Part shown: in pieces, positions 1-5,478 of the stretch
Layout of the letters: every line of letters starts with the position of its first letter
Numbering within the stretch: the stretch's first letter is position 1
Assembly: GCA_023653245.1 (NCBI GenBank)
Contig: JAMNXK010000059.1
Location: 1-8,565 of the forward strand
DNA: 8,565 nt
Reading direction: 5' to 3'
Source of the DNA: Tagaea sp.
Lineage (GTDB): Bacteria > Pseudomonadota > Alphaproteobacteria > CACIAM-22H2
The notes under the pieces: generated by a model
Databases searched by the model: none
Told to the model about the DNA's origin: nothing
The model's input: the letters and a program-made list of their open reading frames with translations, nothing else
Position numbers and translations under genes: made by a program

Positions 1-311
1 GGCGGATCGCCCGGCAGCGCGACGGGCGCGACCGACACGCCGCAATTGCCGGTCACCACCGTGGTCACGCCCTGGCTCGTCTTCATGGGCATGTCGGGCA
101 GATCGAGCAGGATCGCGTCGTCGTGGGTGTGCGCGTCGATGAAGCCGGGAGCGACGATCCGCCCCGCGCAATCGATCCGCGCGCCGCCCGCCAGCGTGCC
201 GGGCGCCGCCACCGCGACGATCCGGTCGCCGGCGACGGCGACGTCGGCGGCGATCGCGGGCGCGCCCGACCCGTCGGCGACCTTGCCGCCCGAAAGGACG
301 AAATCGGTCAT
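1..311 (-). CDS. N-acyl-D-amino-acid deacylase (D-aminoacylase), N-terminal part
   Basis: Only the first 103 residues are inside the window; the gene runs off the left edge. This is the start of an amidohydrolase-superfamily enzyme that hydrolyses N-acyl-D-amino acids to D-amino acid and carboxylate. Visible are the small N-terminal beta domain (residues 1-55), the metal motif GFIDAHTHDD (57-66; H61 and H63 as zinc ligands) and GVTTVVTGNCGVS (81-93). C90 lies 29 residues after H61, the same spacing as the His and Cys zinc ligands of characterised D-aminoacylase, as I recall it. This separates it from ordinary dihydroorotase-like amidohydrolases. The ATG (311-309) overlaps the TGA of the upstream MazF-like toxin as ATGA and has only a weak ribosome site, so translational coupling is likely. 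The exact substrate (D-Glu, D-Asp or neutral D-amino acids) cannot be told from this part. Confidence 0.88.
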   Translation of the reverse strand, partial: MTDFVLSGGKVADGSGAPAIAADVAVAGDRIVAVAAPGTLAGGARIDCAGRIVAPGFIDAHTHDDAILLDLPDMPMKTSQGVTTVVTGNCGVSVAPVALPGDP

Positions 312-661
312 GCCGAGCCCCGCGCGCGCGGCGGCGCGGCGAGTCCGAGATAGACGAGCAGCCTTTGGTCCAGGCGCGCCATGTCGGCGTCGCCCAAACG
401 GCCGATGCGCTTGCCCAGCTTCGTTTTTCTGACCGATGTGACCTTCTCGACCATCAGACGCGACACCTCGTGCAAACCATTCAGGGGGGATGGCTCGACC
501 TGAACGCGTATGTCCGGCAGGTCGATCGCATTGGTCGTGAAGTTGCACACCGTGACCGACTCGAGGCGCTCGAACGCGTCGTCGCGCACGATCACGGCGG
601 GGCGCGGTTTGCCGGAATAGTCCTTCTCGCCCGCGATCGTCCAAATTTCGCCGCGCTTCAA
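308..661 (-). CDS. MazF/PemK-type endoribonuclease toxin
   Basis: Predicted 117-residue toxin of a type II toxin-antitoxin pair; family members cut mRNA at short specific sequences. The start chosen is TTG (661-659), because the conserved family opening KRGEIW follows at once and an AGGA sits 7 nt upstream inside the antitoxin gene. Longer in-frame starts would lie deep in the antitoxin frame. Residues 17-26 (SGKPRPAVIV) match the PRPAVVV strand of MazF. R20 and T42 line up with the catalytic Arg and Thr of Bacillus MazF (R25 and T48). Residues 65-90 (EVSRLMVEKVTSVRKTK onward to IGRLGD) form the usual 'vdKi.tv.r..l...iG.l' block. It overlaps the antitoxin stop (GATTGA) and its own TGA overlaps the downstream deacylase ATG. 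Length and motifs look intact. Confidence 0.9.
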   Translation of the reverse strand: MKRGEIWTIAGEKDYSGKPRPAVIVRDDAFERLESVTVCNFTTNAIDLPDIRVQVEPSPLNGLHEVSRLMVEKVTSVRKTKLGKRIGRLGDADMARLDQRLLVYLGLAAPPRARGSA

Positions 662-918
662 TCTTCGTTCCTGATGGAGATGGCCTCGATGAAGTCCATG
701 TCTTCCTTGTCCTGCGCACTCGCGTTGAGGAGAAAGCACTGACGCTTTGCCTCGGCCAAGAAGTCGGGCGAGCGCACGTCAGGCACCCAGAACTGGATCG
801 GCCGCAAGCCTTGGGCGCGCAATCGCGCCCGATGCGCGCGCACCTTCTCGCGCGCCGCCTTCTTCTGTCGCTCGGTCTTCTGCGGTCGTGCGGTCTTGCG
901 CTTGGCGGTGGTGGCCAT
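658..918 (-). CDS. MazE-family antitoxin (DUF3018-like)
   Basis: An 86-residue protein expected to bind and neutralise the MazF-like toxin encoded just downstream, and to repress the shared promoter. The N-terminus is very basic (residues 5-36, rich in Lys and Arg). It is followed by the family signature around residues 26-60, with VRAHRARLRAQGLRPIQFWV and then PD.RSPDFLAEAKRQ. That pattern is typical of short 'antitoxin MazE family' proteins found beside PemK/MazF toxins. The acidic end (KEDMDFIEA...NED) is the likely toxin-binding tail. The ATG at 918-916 has a good Shine-Dalgarno, GGAGAG (930-925), 6 nt upstream. The stop overlaps the toxin start. It lies 35 bp after the REC-EAL gene, with a palindromic promoter-like site between them. 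Confidence 0.88.
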   Translation of the reverse strand: MATTAKRKTARPQKTERQKKAAREKVRAHRARLRAQGLRPIQFWVPDVRSPDFLAEAKRQCFLLNASAQDKEDMDFIEAISIRNED

Positions 919-938
919 GCCGGGCTCTCCCGAAAAGT

Positions 939-953
939 CGATTACATGTAACC
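939..953 (-). promoter_or_regulatory. Putative promoter/operator of the toxin-antitoxin pair
   Basis: The 35-bp gap before the antitoxin holds a perfect 10-bp palindrome, TTACATGTAA (942-951), in an otherwise GC-rich stretch. On the minus strand it overlaps TGTAAT (946-941), which matches the -10 consensus at 5 of 6 positions and lies 22 nt before the antitoxin ATG. A palindrome over the -10 is the usual arrangement for autoregulation by an antitoxin. No convincing -35 is visible. Function is inferred from position and symmetry only. Confidence 0.5.
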
Positions 954-2141
954 CTATCGCGCGCCGCCGGCAAGCCAGGCGAGCAAGGCCGAGGCCGCCA
1001 TCGGCCGGGCGATCAGATAGCCTTGCGCGAGATCGATCCCGGCCGCGCGCGCGGTTTCCAGATCGGACGCTGTCTCGACGCCTTCGGCCACCGACACGAG
1101 TTCGAGCCGCTTGGCCAGCGCCACCGCCGATTCCAGGATCGCGCGCTTGGCGGGCGCGTCGGCGGCGCCGGCCACGAAGCTCCGGTCGATCTTGAGCTCG
1201 TCGATCGGCAGCGCTTCGAGACGCGCCAGCGACGCGTAGCCCGTGCCGAAATCGTCGAGCGACACGCGCGCGCGCTTCATGCGCAGGCGCGCGAGGGTTT
1301 CGAGCGTGCGCCGGTCGTCCTCGCCCAAGCGGCTCTCGGTCACTTCGACGATCAACCGCTCGGGCGGAAAGCCCGAACTTTCGATCACGCCCGCGGCCCA
1401 GTCGTAACCGTCGCGCCGCCCGAGCGTGTCGAAGGAGAAATTGACCGCGCAACGCAAATCCGGATGCGCGTCGAAGATCGGCGCCATTTCGCGCGCCGCG
1501 GCGCGCATCACCGCCTCGGTCAGATCGTCGACCAGCCCGTGGGTTTCGGCCAAAGGCACGAACACGCCGGGCGACACGGGCCCATGTTCGGCGTGGGTCC
1601 AGCGCGCCAGGCATTCGACCGAGCTGGTGCGGCCGCTCGCCACCTCCATCTTCGGCTGGTAGACGGCGGATATCCGCCCTTGGGTCAGCGCCGCGGCGAA
1701 TTCGGCGGCGGTCGGCGCGTAGCCGCCGGGCGCGTTCGCATCCGCGGGCGACGTCGGGCGCAGCCGTGCGATCGCTTGGGCCAGACGTTCGGGCTCGATC
1801 GGCTTGGCGAGGACGCCGACGCTCGCCAAGCCGTGGCCTTTGGCGAGGCGCAAGGCGCCGTCGAGCGTGCGCTTGTCCTCTCCGCTCACGATCAGGATCG
1901 GCAGCTCGGGCGCGGTTTCGGCGAGCAGCCGCAGGAACTCGATCCCGTCCATGCCCGGCATGTTGAGATCGCACAGCACGAGGTCGGGCGCGAACTCCTT
2001 GAGCTCGGCCAGCCCCGCCTTGCCGTTGCCGGCCTCGCGGATTTCGCCCACGCCGAGGCGCGCGAGGCACCGGCGCAAGAGGGCGCGGATGAACGCTTCG
2101 TCGTCGACGATCAGAACGCGGCGGCCGGCGATGTCGTCCAT
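954..2141 (-). CDS. Response regulator with REC and EAL domains (c-di-GMP phosphodiesterase)
   Basis: A 395-residue cytoplasmic protein predicted to hydrolyse cyclic di-GMP to pGpG under control of a phosphorylated receiver domain. REC spans about residues 7-127: acidic pocket D13/D14, phospho-acceptor D58 (in LVLCDLNMPGMDG), S86 and K113 (LAKP). EAL spans about 145-392. The signature motif reads E176-C177-L178, so Ala is replaced by Cys, but the metal and catalytic residues are all present: E176, N234, E266, E269, D296/D297 in DDFGTGYASL (loop 6), K317, E353 (AEGVE) and Q373. It is therefore probably active. Length and residue positions closely match Pseudomonas RocR (about 392 residues). 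No histidine kinase is nearby. The ATG at 2141-2139 has no Shine-Dalgarno; a TAGACT hexamer ends 9 nt upstream, so the mRNA may be leaderless. Confidence 0.93.
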   Translation of the reverse strand: MDDIAGRRVLIVDDEAFIRALLRRCLARLGVGEIREAGNGKAGLAELKEFAPDLVLCDLNMPGMDGIEFLRLLAETAPELPILIVSGEDKRTLDGALRLAKGHGLASVGVLAKPIEPERLAQAIARLRPTSPADANAPGGYAPTAAEFAAALTQGRISAVYQPKMEVASGRTSSVECLARWTHAEHGPVSPGVFVPLAETHGLVDDLTEAVMRAAAREMAPIFDAHPDLRCAVNFSFDTLGRRDGYDWAAGVIESSGFPPERLIVEVTESRLGEDDRRTLETLARLRMKRARVSLDDFGTGYASLARLEALPIDELKIDRSFVAGAADAPAKRAILESAVALAKRLELVSVAEGVETASDLETARAAGIDLAQGYLIARPMAASALLAWLAGGAR

Positions 2142-2192
2142 GCGGGGCGGAGTCTAGCCTGCCGCCGGTGGCGATGCTAGAACCGGCGCATC
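2142..2192. promoter_or_regulatory. 51-bp divergent promoter region (REC-EAL gene / dgcN)
   Basis: This short gap must hold both promoters of the divergent pair. It contains a perfect 6-bp inverted repeat, TCTAGC (2153-2158) and GCTAGA (2176-2181), separated by 17 bp. Read outward, each arm leads into a -10-like hexamer: TAGACT (2156-2151, minus) and TAGAAC (2178-2183, plus). Each hexamer ends 9 nt before its ATG, and neither gene has a Shine-Dalgarno. Possible readings are two near-leaderless promoters or one regulator dimer bridging both. No clear -35 boxes are visible. Confidence 0.4.
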
Positions 2193-3197
2193 ATGGATAT
2201 CCAAGCCCCTTACCTGCTTTTCCTCGGCGACGCGGCCGACGCCCTCGCCGCCAAGACCTCGATCGGCGTGGGCCAATGGCGCCCCGAAAAATGCCTGGGC
2301 CAGCTGCGCCTGCCCGGCTGCAAGGCCGATAGCGGGTTCCCGGACCTGACGATCCGCGACGCCGCCGCCAAGGGCGCCAAGACCATGATCGTAGGCACGG
2401 TCAATCGCGGCGGCGTGATCTCGAAAGCTTGGATCGAGGTGCTGACCCAAGCGCTGGATTCGGGCCTGGATCTCGCCTCGGGCCTGCACAACAAGCTCTC
2501 CGACGTGCCCGAGCTCGCGGCGGCGGCCGCGCGCAACGGACGGCGCCTGATCGACGTGCGCCACCCGAACCGCGAATTCCCGATCGCCACCGGCGCCAAG
2601 CGCGCGGGCAAGCGCGTGCTGACCGTCGGCACGGATTGCTCGATCGGCAAGATGTACACCTCCCTCGCCTTGGAGAAGGCGATGAAGGCCAAGGGCATGA
2701 AGGCGACGTTCCGCGCCACCGGCCAGACCGGGATTCTGATCGCGGGCTCGGGCTGGTCGATCGACGCGATCGTCTCGGACTTCGTCGCCGGCGCCGTCGA
2801 AACGCTGTCGCCCGCCAACCATCCCGAACATTGGGACGTGATCGAAGGCCAGGGCTCGCTGTTCCACGCGAGCTATGCGGGCGTGACGATGGCGCTGATC
2901 CACGGCGCGCAGGCCGACGCGCTGATCATGTGCCACGAGCCCGGCCGGCCGCATATGCGCGGCCTGCCGCATTACAAACTGCCCAAGATCGAGACGTGCA
3001 TCGAGGTCAACGTCGCGCACGCGCGGCTGACCAATCCCAAAGCCAAATGCGTGGGCGTGAGCCTCAACACCTCCAAGATGACCGCCAAGGCGGCCGAGCG
3101 GGCGCTGAAATCCACCGCCGACAAGCTGGGTCTGCCATGCGTCGATCCGAGCCGCACGGGCGTGGACGCGCTCGTGGCCAAGCTCGCGAAGATTTAG
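2193..3197 (+). CDS. dgcN: D-glutamate N-acetyltransferase (DUF1611 family)
   Basis: A 334-residue DUF1611-family protein. Family members next to a DgcA-type racemase acetylate D-glutamate to N-acetyl-D-glutamate, the first step of a D-Glu catabolic route described in Proteobacteria. Two parts are visible: an N-terminal alpha/beta domain (about 1-135) and a C-terminal P-loop-like domain (about 138-334) opening with a Walker-A-like motif, GTDCSIGK (146-153), after RVLTV. Other conserved patches are TGQTGI (176-181), EGQGSLFH (218-225) and CHEPGRPHMRG (247-257). Length is normal and the frame is intact. The ATG at 2193 has no Shine-Dalgarno. The next gene, dgcA, is the known partner, but a 271-bp palindromic element separates the two and its left end takes in the last two bases of the TAG stop. 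Identity rests on motif memory plus the dgcA neighbour; other DUF1611 roles are possible. Confidence 0.85.
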   Translation: MDIQAPYLLFLGDAADALAAKTSIGVGQWRPEKCLGQLRLPGCKADSGFPDLTIRDAAAKGAKTMIVGTVNRGGVISKAWIEVLTQALDSGLDLASGLHNKLSDVPELAAAAARNGRRLIDVRHPNREFPIATGAKRAGKRVLTVGTDCSIGKMYTSLALEKAMKAKGMKATFRATGQTGILIAGSGWSIDAIVSDFVAGAVETLSPANHPEHWDVIEGQGSLFHASYAGVTMALIHGAQADALIMCHEPGRPHMRGLPHYKLPKIETCIEVNVAHARLTNPKAKCVGVSLNTSKMTAKAAERALKSTADKLGLPCVDPSRTGVDALVAKLAKI

Positions 3198-3237
3198 AGC
3201 CCTTTCCGACCAAGTGGAGTCACTTGTGCCACAGGAA

Positions 3238-3318
3238 TTTTTCGTCGTGGGTAGAAGAAGGGCGAAGGCGCGTAGCGGTGGCTACGCGCGAGCCCTTCGA
3301 CGCCGCCACGACGAAAAA
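3238..3318. repeat. Left internal stem of the palindromic element
   Basis: A perfect 13-bp inverted repeat, TTTTTCGTCGTGG (3238-3250) with CCACGACGAAAAA (3306-3318), encloses a second hairpin. That hairpin is made of GAAGGGC (3257-3263) with GCCCTTC (3292-3298), then GCGCGTAGC (3268-3276) with GCTACGCGC (3281-3289) around a GGTG loop. No run of T follows the stem in either direction, so it does not look like an intrinsic terminator. Confidence 0.8.
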
Positions 3319-3335
3319 GGCCGTGGCCCTTCGGG

Positions 3336-3433
3336 TCGGGCCCCGGCGGGCGCCCGCTTTGTCGCGGCCCTTGCCGATAGAACCACTATCGGCTTCGGGC
3401 CGCTTCGCGCGGATCGCGCGCGCCGGCGCCCGA
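3336..3433. repeat. Right internal stem of the palindromic element
   Basis: The outer arms are TCGGGCCCCGGCG (3336-3348) and CGCCGGCGCCCGA (3421-3433), complementary at 12 of 13 positions. Inside, GCGGCCC (3364-3370) pairs with GGGCCGC (3397-3403), and GCCGATAG (3373-3380) pairs with CTATCGGC (3386-3393) around an AACCA loop. Together these make a long interrupted hairpin directly beside the right terminal arm. Confidence 0.8.
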
Positions 3434-3455
3434 CACAAGTGGCTCAACTTGGTCG

Positions 3456-3462
3456 GAAAGGG
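3456..3462 (+). promoter_or_regulatory. Shine-Dalgarno of dgcA inside the right terminal repeat
   Basis: GAAAGGG ends 5 nt before the dgcA ATG and is the only ribosome-site-like sequence there. It lies within the right inverted-repeat arm, and its complement CCCTTTC (3200-3206) is in the left arm. When the two genes are co-transcribed the site could be buried in the closing stem. Confidence 0.6.
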
Positions 3463-3467
3463 CTCTC

Positions 3468-4451
3468 ATGACGCGCACGCTCGCCCTCGCGCGCGAAGTC
3501 TGGCCGTTGCGCGGCGCGTTCCGCATTTCCCGCGGGTCGAAGACCGAAGCGGTCGTCGTGGTCGCGCGCGTGACGCAAGATGGCGCCGCGGGTGCGGGCG
3601 AATGCGTGCCCTACGCGCGCTACGGCGAAAGCGTGGAGTCCGTGCTGGCCCAAATCGACGGCGCGCGCGCGCTGATCGAGCGCGGCGGCGGACGCGACGA
3701 ATTGCAGAAAGCGCTGCCCGCCGGGGCCGCGCGCAACGCGCTCGATTGCGCGCTGTGGGATCTCGAAGCCAAGCGCGCGGGCAAGCGCGTCTGGCAGCTC
3801 GCGGGGCTGTCGGCGCCGCAGATTTTGGTCACCGCGTTCACCTTGGGCGTCGACGAGCCCGAGAAAATGGCCGAGGCCGCGCGCGCCGCCGCCCACCGGC
3901 CGCTCTTGAAACTCAAGCTCACCGGCGCGGGCGACCTCGCGCGCGTCGAGGCGGTGCGCAAAGCCGCGCCCGCGTCGCGCCTGATCGTCGACGCCAACGA
4001 AGCCTGGGACACGGCGCTGTTCGACGATCTTTCGCCCAAGCTCGCCGCCCTCGGCGTCGATCTGATCGAGCAGCCTTTGCACGCCGGCGACGATTCCGGC
4101 CTCGCCGGTCGCGAGCACCCGGTGGCGGTGTGCGCCGACGAGTCCTGCCACGACGTCTCCAGCCTCGCGCATGTCGCCGGGCGCTACGAAGCGATCAACA
4201 TCAAGCTCGACAAGACCGGCGGCTTCACCGAAGCCCTGGCGCTGCGCAAAGCCGCCTTCGCCGCCGGTTATCGGGTCATGGTCGGTTGCATGGTCGCCAC
4301 GTCCCTGTCCATGGCGCCCGCCCATTTGATCGCCCAGGGTGCGACCTGGGTCGATCTCGACGGACCTTTGCTGCTCGACCGCGACCGCGATCCGGGCTTG
4401 CGCTTCGAAGGCAGCCGCGTCCACGCCCCCGACGCTCAATTGTGGGGCTGA
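3468..4451 (+). CDS. dgcA: N-acetyl-D-glutamate racemase (enolase superfamily, dipeptide-epimerase-like)
   Basis: A 327-residue enolase-superfamily enzyme of the MLE/dipeptide epimerase type. Beside DgcN the expected reaction is N-acetyl-D-Glu to N-acetyl-L-Glu. The N-terminal capping domain (about 1-115) contains GAGECVPYARYGES (42-55). The barrel holds the K-x-K pair K148/K150 (LLKLKL), the metal ligands D175 (VDANEAW), E201 (IEQPL) and D224 (CADES), and the opposite-face lysine K246 in NIKLDKTGG. All catalytic positions are intact, and the C-terminus has the family DLDGPLLL block (296-303). The start at 3468 is supported by GAAAGGG 5 nt upstream and by the conserved N-terminal strand. A dipeptide epimerase (L-Ala-D/L-Glu) is the main alternative; the dgcN neighbour favours DgcA. 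The 271-bp palindromic element precedes it. Confidence 0.88.
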   Translation: MTRTLALAREVWPLRGAFRISRGSKTEAVVVVARVTQDGAAGAGECVPYARYGESVESVLAQIDGARALIERGGGRDELQKALPAGAARNALDCALWDLEAKRAGKRVWQLAGLSAPQILVTAFTLGVDEPEKMAEAARAAAHRPLLKLKLTGAGDLARVEAVRKAAPASRLIVDANEAWDTALFDDLSPKLAALGVDLIEQPLHAGDDSGLAGREHPVAVCADESCHDVSSLAHVAGRYEAINIKLDKTGGFTEALALRKAAFAAGYRVMVGCMVATSLSMAPAHLIAQGATWVDLDGPLLLDRDRDPGLRFEGSRVHAPDAQLWG

Positions 4452-4550
4452 TCGGACGGCCGCAAGAATTGCGACGAAGGCCATCGAAAAACCGAAGATA
4501 CGCGGCTCGACGATCCGGGCGGCGCGGCGAAGTTTCGTGTATACGGCCAT

Positions 4551-5387
4551 ATGTCTTCATTTTCGGCGATCCTCGGGCTTTCGGCGCCGGTCGATGTGGT
4601 GGATGTCGGCGCCGCGTCGGACGAGGGAGTCGACGATCCGTACCGTGCGCTCCTCGACGGAACGGATGTGCGCGTGATTGGATTCGAGCCGCGCGCGGAC
4701 GCGTGCGCGGCGCGCAACGCGCAGGCATCGGGCAATCGGCGTTACCTGCCTTGGTTCGTCGGCGACGGAACGGCGCGCGATTTCCATCTCTGCGCCAATC
4801 CGCTCACCTCGTCGCTCTATCCGCCCGACGCGGCGCTACTCGATCTGTTCCACAACATGCCCTTGCCGGTGGTCGGACGCGAGCGGGTCCTCACCCGCCG
4901 TCTCGACGACATTCCGGAGATAGAGGGCTGCGACCTGCTCAAGCTCGACGTCCAGGGCGCCGAGCTTGACGTCTTGCGCGGCGCCCCGCGCCTGACGGCG
5001 AACGCGCTGGTCGTCGATGTCGAAGTCGGGTTCATCCCGATCTACAAGGGTCAAGCGTTGTTCGGCGACATAGACGTCGAATTGCGGCGCCTGGGCTTCA
5101 TGCTCCATCGTTTCGTCGCGCCCTTCAGCCGCCAGCTCAAACCGCTGGTCTTCGGCGCCGGACCGTTCGGCGCGGGCAGCCAGCTGCTCTATGCCGAGTC
5201 CGCCATCTACATCCGTGCCATCGACCGCCTCGACCGGTTGAGCGACGCGCGCTTGCTGGTCCTCGCGCGCATTCTCCACGACGTCTACCGATCCTTCGAT
5301 CTCGTGGGCATGCTGCTCGAAACCCACGATCGGCGCAGCGGCGGCGCGCTGCTGGCGCGTTACGCGGCGGGATTGGCCGCAGCCTGA
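4551..5387 (+). CDS. FkbM-family SAM-dependent methyltransferase
   Basis: A 278-residue cytoplasmic Rossmann-fold methyltransferase of the FkbM type. These enzymes usually O-methylate sugars or other small molecules, often in surface-polysaccharide pathways. Motif I is VDVVDVGAASDEG (14-26). The acidic post-I site is GFEPRAD (44-50). The FkbM signature LLKLDVQGAELDVLRGA is at 129-145. It is followed by the typical EVGFIPIYKGQALFGDID stretch (158-175) and the GF near 182-183. The C-terminal 60 residues are helical and less characteristic. It starts 99 bp after dgcA, with no obvious terminator between (only a weak CGCAA-GAA-TTGCG hairpin at 4461-4473). The ATG has no Shine-Dalgarno; a TATACG hexamer (4540-4545) ends 5 nt upstream, suggesting its own near-leaderless promoter. 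No glycosyltransferase genes are nearby, so the substrate is unknown. Confidence 0.88.
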   Translation: MSSFSAILGLSAPVDVVDVGAASDEGVDDPYRALLDGTDVRVIGFEPRADACAARNAQASGNRRYLPWFVGDGTARDFHLCANPLTSSLYPPDAALLDLFHNMPLPVVGRERVLTRRLDDIPEIEGCDLLKLDVQGAELDVLRGAPRLTANALVVDVEVGFIPIYKGQALFGDIDVELRRLGFMLHRFVAPFSRQLKPLVFGAGPFGAGSQLLYAESAIYIRAIDRLDRLSDARLLVLARILHDVYRSFDLVGMLLETHDRRSGGALLARYAAGLAAA

Positions 5388-5388
5388 C

Positions 5389-5427
5389 GGTCGAACTCGA
5401 CCTAATTCACCGAGAATAGCGGTAATT
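5389..5427. promoter_or_regulatory. Pair of inverted repeats upstream of the PAS-like gene
   Basis: Just after the FkbM stop lie GGTCGA-AC-TCGACC (5389-5402, perfect 6-bp arms) and an imperfect AATT-C-ACCG (5405-5412) with CGGTAATT (5420-5427). The second unit is AT-rich for this genome. They could be operators for the PAS-like gene or the tail of the FkbM transcript. There is no T run to support an intrinsic terminator. Confidence 0.35.
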
Positions 5428-5465
5428 TCGCACCGTGCGCGCATGGGATATACCCCCCGTAACCC

Positions 5466-5473
5466 GGGAAGGA
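5466..5473 (+). promoter_or_regulatory. Shine-Dalgarno that fixes the PAS-like gene start
   Basis: GGGAAGGA ends 5 nt before the ATG at 5479. An in-frame ATG 36 bp upstream (5443) lacks a ribosome site and would add a proline-rich, unconserved-looking N-terminus, so 5479 is preferred. Confidence 0.75.
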
Positions 5474-5478
5474 AAACC

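Larger units (their letters stand above)
3196..3466. repeat. 271-bp palindromic element with 33-bp terminal inverted repeats
   Basis: The whole dgcN-dgcA gap is one symmetrical unit. The terminal arms 3196-3228 and 3434-3466 both begin AGAGCCCTTTCCGACCAAGT when read inward and agree at 31 of 33 positions. In RNA the two differences are a G-A mismatch (3216/3446) and a U-G wobble (3220/3442). Inside lie two further stem systems (3238-3318 and 3336-3433), so the transcript could fold into a closing stem with two long branches. No transposase and no clear target-site duplication is seen. The left end takes in the final AG of the dgcN stop; the right end stops 1 bp before the dgcA ATG. It could be a MITE-like or REP/BIME-like dispersed repeat, or a structured RNA; copy number in the genome would decide. 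Confidence 0.85.

Noticed and set aside
658..2070. 470-residue minus-strand frame joining the antitoxin to sequence under the REC-EAL gene
   Set aside because: Only its last 86 codons (918-658) are the antitoxin. The upstream part is Arg-rich shadow of the REC-EAL gene, and a good Shine-Dalgarno marks the ATG at 918.
3238..3318. Possible rho-independent terminator after dgcN
   Set aside because: The stem is long, but the T run is on the 5' side and A residues follow the 3' arm; no U tract follows in either direction.
3190..3470. IS630/mariner-type MITE with TA duplication
   Set aside because: TA is present at the left end (3195-3196), but the right end reads TC, so no TA or other target duplication can be shown.
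3214..3471. 85-residue plus-strand frame (GTG start) across the palindromic element, ending in ATGA with dgcA
   Set aside because: It has no ribosome site, is very Arg-rich and low in complexity, and its sequence is set by the inverted repeats. Several other frames are also open here. The ATGA junction is suggestive, but coding is unlikely unless copies elsewhere keep the frame.
2429..4969. 846-residue plus-strand frame running through dgcN, the element, dgcA and into the FkbM gene
   Set aside because: It is an out-of-frame shadow in high-GC DNA, with Arg/Ala/Gly-rich composition and no family motifs. The other frames carry clear enzymes.
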